Source: Cryptomeria japonica
Taxonomy: Eukaryota; Streptophyta; Pinopsida; Cupressales; Cupressaceae
DNA: 64,000 nucleotides
Assembly: GCF_030272615.1 (NCBI RefSeq)
Contig: NC_081409.1
Location: 620,336,255-620,400,254 of the forward strand
Direction of reading: 5' to 3'
Part shown: positions 58,207-64,000 of the stretch, piece by piece
Layout: the number at the start of each line of letters is the position of its first letter
Position numbering within the stretch: position 1 is the stretch's first letter
Notes under the pieces: generated by a model
Told to the model about the DNA's origin: nothing
Databases searched by the model: none
Seen by the model: only the letters and a program-made list of their open reading frames with translations
Translations under genes and position numbers: made by a program

Positions 58207-59011
58207 TGTTAGGATTCCCAAAGATATTGAGAGGGGGGGTGAATCAGTATTTGACTAGTAATAATATTTTCTTAACTTATAATATGAAAAGCATATTAAA
58301 ACTGTGTACCAGTAAACCAGAAATAATGCAGCAAATAAGAATAACAACCACAACATGAAAAATACACCATAACACAATGTTTTAATGAGGAAACCCGGTG
58401 TGGGAAAAACCTCAGTGGGATTTGTGACCCACAATATTCACTTACTAGCCAATAAGAGAATATTACTGCTACAATAGGGGCCTTCACATGCAGAAGGCCA
58501 AGTGCCTAGAGCTCACTGCTCAATTACAAAAGAAGTCACACCGACTTACAAAAATGGATTATACTAATCCAATGTCTTGTACTGCTTCAGATTAGCATAT
58601 GCTAGGCCAGATTCAGTACCAGTTTAAGCTCTGCTACATACATAAACCCTTATCCAATAATTCGCATAATAGGTCTGCTAGCTTCTATCTTTCACATCAT
58701 ACCTTAACATATATAAAGTGATCTACAATGATCTCATACATATATGTGTCATGTTACAATCCACCATGCTGGCTTACAAAATATTTTACAATTAATTACA
58801 AAATACATTAATACAAAATTGCTGTCGGCCAGGGTGCTGGTAATCTTTTTTTCGGTGCCAGTGTTCCGTATGCCGGTGTAGAGTCTGTCGGTGCGAGTGC
58901 GGGTGCCGGTGCTGGTTTCTTCCTGCTGGTATCACATGATTGTAAGGTTTCCATCAATGACAATACCTTCAATCACCTACAATATCTCATTGGAGTGTGC
59001 ATTTGGCAACA
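58207..59011 (-). mobile_element. Solo LTR K
   Basis: TGTTAGGATTCCC to TTGGCAACA, 805 bp, with no internal region. The flanks ACCTA and GCCTG share only the central CCT, a weak target duplication. It interrupts ORF I. It shares the U5 hairpin with a G7 run (58223-58251), the GTGGGATTTGTGACCCACAA block (58415-58434) and the GGGGCCTTCACATGCAG block with the nested LTR at 17518-18311, so both belong to one family. Confidence 0.82.
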
Positions 59012-59193
59012 GCCTGGTGGCGATCATGGCAATGAGTGGTCAGAGGGAGAGGACACTCCAAATGATTGTGAGGACCCGAATTTTCAGATGGAGTACGATG
59101 AAGACAAGGAGGATCAGTGAGAAAGTGGCAGCTTGTCTTGGAGTGCTTCATCTTATTTCTTTTTGTAAAAAAGGAACAGAGGTCCACCTATGA
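59012..59193 (+). pseudogene. ORF I, part after solo LTR K
   Basis: LVAIMAMSGQRERTLQMIVR, then TRIFRWSTMKTRR and a weaker tail to about 59190. The frame continues sensibly from the AVISMARVP of the first part once K is removed. No recognised domain. Confidence 0.45.
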
Positions 59194-59339
59194 ATTGTAA
59201 AAGAAAAACCAAAATATCCATAATATGATAGTTTTTCCCTTTTGCTTAATCATGGCATATCTTGTGATTTCATTTGCTTTGCTTGCAAAAAGACTGAGAA
59301 TAATTAAAATAAATAAGGCACACAAAAGCACTATTTACA

Positions 59340-60600
59340 TTATATACATTTAGAGAGGAAAAAAATTAATGAAACGATTTGAAGTGGAACCCATTGACCG
59401 GGATCTGGAGAGAGTCCATGCATATCCTTGAGGTCGAATGAATTGAAACCCTTGCAATTTATGATGCGGAAAGGCCCCTCCCACAAGCCATCAAATTTAG
59501 CGTGTTGACTGGGCTTGGCCGCTCTTTCATTATATTTCAGCACGAGGTCACCTGGTCTAAAAACCGGATTAGAACTCTTTTTGCTATCGAATGACCTCTT
59601 GATGGTTTGCTGCCAGTTCTGAAGAGATGTGAAAGCTATTTCTATAGCTTCTTCTAGTTCCATAATATCTTCCAACCTCACATCCATGGGACCACTTTTT
59701 GCTACTTCGATAGACTTGAGTAACTGTAGGGCTGGAATTTCTAAGGAGATGGGAAATAGTGCGTCCTTATCGTAGACTAGCTTGTATGGGGAGTTTTTCA
59801 AGACCTACTTGGTTGTTATCCGGTCAGCCCACAATGCGCTCCTCAAGTGGTGCTGCCATTCCCTCTTGTACTATGAGCCTATCCAGTTGATGAGTCTAAT
59901 AAGATTCTTATTAATGGACTCAGCCAGCCCATTTCCTTGTGGGTAGTAGTTAGAGGAGGTTTTGAGATAAATACCCTTGCTGAGGGCAAATTGAGTGATT
60001 TGCGAATTGGTGAATGCACGTACGTTGTCTGATATAATGGTCTTTGATGGACCATATAGACACACTAGATCCTCCAGGAATGTCAGCACTTCACTTTTTG
60101 ATGAATTCTTTAAGGAGACGGCTTCAGACCATTTGGTGAAGTAATCAGTAGTGATAAAAAATCCACTTGTGTTCGGCCGAGCTTGAGGGATTGATCATTC
60201 CTATAAAGTCAAGTCCCCATTGGGAAAAGGCTCTTCCACCATTATGGGTCTAAGCGACATTACTGCCTTTTTACTCCTACCAATGTAATACTAACACTCC
60301 TTGCATTCTCTTACCAGAGCATACACATCTTTAAAGATGGAAGGCCAAAAATATATGGTATGAGTGATTTTGATGACAGTTGTTTGTGTTGAGAAGTGAC
60401 CTCCCAACTAGCCATAGTTAAATTCATGTAGGGTCTTATCAGCTTGGCATTGATTCACGTAGCGGAGTAGGACCCCATCAAAATTCATTTTGGAAAGTAT
60501 GCCATCCACCAAGCGGAAGCCGCTATTTTGAAGTCTATAGAACCTCTTATTTTTAGGAGGGAGGCATTTGGGAAAATTCCCCATCTTCATGAAATGCTTT
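59340..60600 (-). pseudogene. Integrase of element J
   Basis: The zinc-binding N-terminal region reads LHEFNYG, stop, GGHFSTQTT and ECKECQYY. The DDE core has ITTDYFTKWSEAV (first Asp, about 60140), IISDNVRAFTN (second Asp, about 60030) and SSNYYPQGNGLAESINKNL (Glu, about 59920). The C-terminal ORF 59801-59340 contains FRPGDLVLKY and GLWEGPFRI, the chromodomain-less C-terminal fold. Frames change at about 60090, 59870 and 59800. Integrase joins element DNA to the host chromosome. Confidence 0.9.
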
Positions 60601-60699
60601 CAAGCCTCCATCCAGCATGTATTTGGGGCTTGGAGGAAACCATCACGACTTCCTCTGTGGCCACCTTTCCTTATCGGGGTTTGCACTCCTGAACTATAT

Positions 60700-62000
60700 A
60701 TTCGCACAAACCTTTGCTGTGAATTATTTTGGTTGGCCTGACATCAACATCATATTCCAGGATCTTAGTGATCCAATTAGCCCTCTTTTTGATGATGTCA
60801 CCTTCCATGATGTATTCCTAGACCACAAGATGAGCCACATACACGATTGTCTTGTTGCAGGCAATGAAGTGCCTAAATTTTTTCAGGCCCTTGACTATGG
60901 CTAGAGCTTTCATTTTGAAAAAGTTATATTTAGCCTCATATTCCTTGAGAGTTTTCAAATGGAAGTCTATAGGATGCTCACTCCCCTTTTCCACGTCTTT
61001 CTGGGTCAGGACCATAGCAATGCTATAATGACCCAAAAAAACATACATTATGAAGTCTTTTGACATATCCAGGTTAGATAACACGGGGGCTGAACAGATG
61101 GCATCTTTGATTTTGTCAAAAGATTCTTTAGCTTCAGGATTCCATTTGAAATGTGTCTCCTTCTTAAGCATCAGGGTGATGGGCCTTATCATTCCAGTAA
61201 AATCAGAAATAAAACGGCTAACAAAGTTGACCTTCCCTAGCAAAGACTGAACTCCCTTTTTATTGACTGGAAGGGGGAGCTCTTTTATTTCTTTGACTTG
61301 GTCAGGGTCGATGGAGACGCCTTCCTTGGACACCATATGTCCTAGTATCTTACCTTGAGGGACGCAAAAGATACACTTCTTTGGATTCAAAGAGATCCCA
61401 AACTTGAGGCACTTTTGGAAAACCAGCTCGAGGTGATCGAAATGATCTTCTCGGTGTTTAGAAAACACTGTTAAACCATCCAAGTATATCAGGGTTATTT
61501 TGTTGATAAGCTCTTTAAAAGCCAAGTCCATAGCTCTTTGGAAGGTTGCACTAGCATTTGACAACCCAAAAGGCATTTTTTGGTAGGTGAATGTTCCCCA
61601 GTTGGTGGTGAAAGTCATCTTATGTTGGTCCTCTGGATTCACGAAGACTTGATTATAACCTGAGAATCCATCGATCATTGAGAACATTTTTGATCCCGCC
61701 ACCATGCTTAACAATTGTTCCATTGACAGCAAGGGGTAGTGATCTTTGAGAGATGCTTGGTTTAAGTCTTTGAAATCTACACAAAGCTAGATGTCTCCAT
61801 TCTTTTTCCTCACAGGCACCAGATTAGACACCCACATACTATGCTTAATGAGGTAGATGAACTTTGATTCAATTAGCTTCCTCAACTCCTGGGCCATGAG
61901 GGACTCAATTTTTGGGTTGACTAGTCTTTGCTTCTGTCAGAGTGGCTTAGCTCCATCAGTGAGTTTGATGGTGTGTTGAATGATGCCGGGGTCATAACCT
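60700..62000 (-). pseudogene. Reverse transcriptase and first RNase H of element J
   Basis: The RT begins near IIQHTIKLTDGAKPL, with the stop-interrupted KKNGDI and LCVDFKDLNQASLKDHYPLL. A 304-codon open stretch (61732-60818) then holds MIDGFSGYNQVFVNPEDQHK, YQKMPFGLSNASATFQRAMD and the connection domain. The catalytic box at 61486-61475 reads YLDG in place of Y-[LM]-D-D, so the second metal-binding Asp is lost. RNase H follows: DFIMYVFLGHYSIAMVLTQK, then LKTLKEYEAKYNFFKMKALA and FRHFIACNKTIVYVAHL. The frame breaks at 60818. Confidence 0.92.
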
Positions 62001-62493
62001 TTCAATTCTTCATAGGACCATGCCAGGACACCCACATATTCATCACAATATTGGGTCAAGTGTCTTCTGTCTTCCAGAGAAACATCTTTTCCTACTTTGA
62101 GCACTCTTTCATATCCTACCGAACTTCGGTATAATCTCCTTTATCGGCCATAAGCATTTTCCTATCATTTTTGGCGTCATCATGGTCAAACAAATTCTCT
62201 AGGGTGATTAGACCATTAGGAAGTTTGTTGGATCTTAGTTAGAGGATTTGGTCTCCATAAGCATCCTTCACCTTAGGTTGTAGCTGATCTGCAAACTCCC
62301 CTGAGTTTTGAATGAATGGTGCAATTTTGTCATCACTTTCGAAGACTTGCCAGTGGGTGTCATTATCAAGGATAGCCAACTGAAAGACCACATAGACCGC
62401 TTGGTAATTGGAGAGCAAATCCGTGGCAGGGTTGAATTGTGATCCGATTGTAGCCATCTGATCAACATCAACATTTATTTTTTGGGGGATGCT

Positions 62494-62815
62494 CTAGATA
62501 TTGAAAGCATCAAAGCTTTCAATTAAATCCCATGTTCGGGCGCGGTAGGATCTCATGCAAACATGTTTGGTGCTAGAAGTTCCTCGAACTTGGTGTACAA
62601 CTAGTTTAGAGTCACCCAAGACTCTCAATTGCTTAATACCCATCCTCTCCACCAAGCTCAGACCTTGAATTAGTCTTTCATACTTTTCTTTATTGTTTGA
62701 ACATGCAAATTGTAAATGAAAAGACTTCAAGATTCATTCGCCTGAAGGTGAAGTGAGGCAAATCCTGGCTCTAAAACTTACTTTGCACCTCGCACCATCA
62801 AAGTGCAAGGTCCAA
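62494..62815 (-). pseudogene. Archaeal-type RNase H upstream of RT (element J)
   Basis: LWTLHFDGARCKVSFRARIC (first catalytic Asp in HFDGA), a stop, then FACSNNKEKYERLIQGLSLV (Glu in the position of AEYEAL) and RVLGDSKLVVHQVRG (Asp), ending LIESFDAFNI and IPQKINVD. This is the additional RNase H described in Tat elements. The reading continues without an LTR or border into the RT linker (DLLSNYQAVYVVFQLAILDN), so the domain truly precedes RT here. Confidence 0.85.
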
Positions 62816-63199
62816 AGTGCAGATGACAATTCTTCTTTAGAAAATGGTTCTTTGGTAAGCTTTGAGATGACCCGATTTTCATCAAAAATGCAGTAGGTAC
62901 CTAGGCCAGTGGCATGGTAGTTGGTAGACTTTGGTAGTTGGTATGGGCATCTAAATTAGGTTGAACCACCTATTTGTTTATATCCTCAATTTCAATATGG
63001 CCAATCTCTGTGTTAGTTACCCACTGTACCTCATTGTCTTGTTTGGATACCAAGGTTTGCCCTTGGTACTGGTATTTCATGGTGGATGGATTCTTATCCA
63101 ACTTAATTTCTTATTTGGTCCTCTTCCTACTTGAAAATGATTCCATAGATCCACTTTATTCTACAAGAACAGATCAATAATCAGTTTACATTATATACT

Positions 63200-64000
63200 G
63201 ACAAAACAATACTAACTTTGGAACTTCAAGGTTCTCAATTCTGAGGCATATAAACACAGACCATAAGGAGTTTCAAGATTTCAGGATCTCAAGGTATAAA
63301 GGGCACTCAAAATAGTTGACTTCAAAATTCTGGGGTTTCGGGGTTCTGAGGTAAGAAACCTTAAACGCAAATGACTTTGGGATCCCAAAGTTTTGGGATT
63401 CAGAAAGTAGTTAATCTCATGTCACAAAAAGGTTTCAGGATCCTAGGGTTCCGAGATCCGAGAGTGGTTACTCATCGTCCAAAACAAGGCTCCGAGATCC
63501 CAAGTTGCGAAATGCAACATAGAGAAACTTCAAGATTAGGTGGGTAAAACTTGGGACAAAGGGATCTTTGAAATTCTAGGGTTCCAGGGTTTAGAAGTGG
63601 GTAAAATGATGTGGTTCAATGTGATCATTGAAAATGAAATGACCAATTTATTGAAAACATGGAAAAATCTAATCTAACCTACCCTAGAAAAATGAGAAAA
63701 TAAACACAAAAAACAAGGAAAAACAACTAAGAAAGAACCAACTTGAAAGAGGTGGCCGAACTGACAAACAAGAAAATTTGAGGAAGTAAATCACTTGGGA
63801 GGCAGAGCTCAAGTTCCACAGGGAAGGAATGCATGAATGAATCAAAATCACTTATTTCCCCCTATTTGTATCCCCCCTCAAATGACTGTACATCCTCACT
63901 AAACACGACCTCAGGATTATGGGGTTTTGGGATCCCAAGACAGAACAAAGAGGAGCTCAGAACCCTGGGGTTTCAAGGTTCTGAACATAAACAAAAAGCA
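63200..64000. repeat. Degenerate GGATCTCGGGGTTCTGAGG-type low-complexity repeats
   Basis: Irregular recurrences of words such as GGGGTTTCGGGGTTCTGAGG (63337), TTTTGGGATTCAG, CCTAGGGTTCCGAGATCC and GGGGTTTTGGGATCCC (63920-63935) at 63215-63600 and 63900-64000. No fixed period and no gene. It lies upstream of pol J on the minus strand, where gag and protease would be expected. Confidence 0.55.

Larger units (their letters stand above)
59340..63146 (-). mobile_element. Element J: Tat-like Ty3/gypsy pol with an additional RNase H
   Basis: Minus-strand order: linker (from about 63146), archaeal-type RNase H (62815-62494), linker, RT (about 62000-61180), first RNase H (about 61080-60700), integrase zinc region, DDE core and C-terminus (60600-59340). 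Two RNase H domains are the hallmark of the Tat group. Gag, protease and LTRs are not visible; the gag side would lie beyond 64000. Inactivated by stops and by the loss of a catalytic RT residue. Confidence 0.88.

Noticed and set aside
58207-59011. Cassandra-type LTR with 5S rRNA promoter (also considered for the TRIM)
   Set aside because: I could not see 5S internal promoter boxes in either sequence.

Overview
This window looks like intergenic DNA from a large-genome land plant, most likely a gymnosperm such as a conifer (inferred from texture, not from a species match). I find no intact host gene, tRNA or rRNA. Almost everything recognisable is a nest of LTR retrotransposons in both orientations. 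All the pol regions are decayed, and two fragments of ordinary plant genes lie inside one insertion. Names L, A-K below are my own labels.

Layout. 1-5207 (minus) is the 3' part of a Ty3/gypsy element (L): gag, CCHC-like finger, protease, G-patch, RT and the start of RNase H, followed by a gene-free leader/LTR-like stretch to 9318. 9319-10626 and 19100-19525 (plus) are two halves of a plant-mobile-domain (PMD) relic split by element A (10627-19099, minus). A has a degenerate initiator-Met primer site, a coiled-coil plus zinc-knuckle gag and a long ORF of unknown function, but no RT or integrase. 19525-21200 is simple-sequence DNA with a 29-bp minisatellite. 21200-22292, 26738-27236 and 35986-36046 (plus) are pieces of one old element (C), split by insertion D (22293-26737), which carries panB and PRPP-synthetase fragments, and by element E (27237-35980).

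E is the best preserved unit: two 1662-bp LTRs about 4% different, a perfect CTTGT target duplication, primer site, polypurine tract, and a roughly 1075-codon frame with protease and G-patch but no capsid, RT or integrase. 36047-39562 and 47197-47372 (minus) are an old gypsy gag-protease element (F), interrupted by a 343-bp TRIM (38046-38388) and by element B (39563-47196, minus). B is another gag-protease-only element whose coding part matches C. 48579-51674 and 53078-57041 (minus) are two long unrecognised decayed ORFs. 57732-59193 (plus) is a third, split by solo LTR K. 59340-63146 (minus) is a Tat-like pol with an extra RNase H upstream of RT, then RT, RNase H and integrase.

How the parts relate. 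E and B share their polypurine tract, 17 of 19 primer-site bases, the LTR-to-primer spacing and a GC-rich LTR repeat, yet have different coding content and no polymerase. The simplest reading is that both are non-autonomous passengers of one autonomous partner. L is a plausible relative because it has the same VQG repeats, protease type and G-patch, plus an RT. Every alignment here was done by eye.
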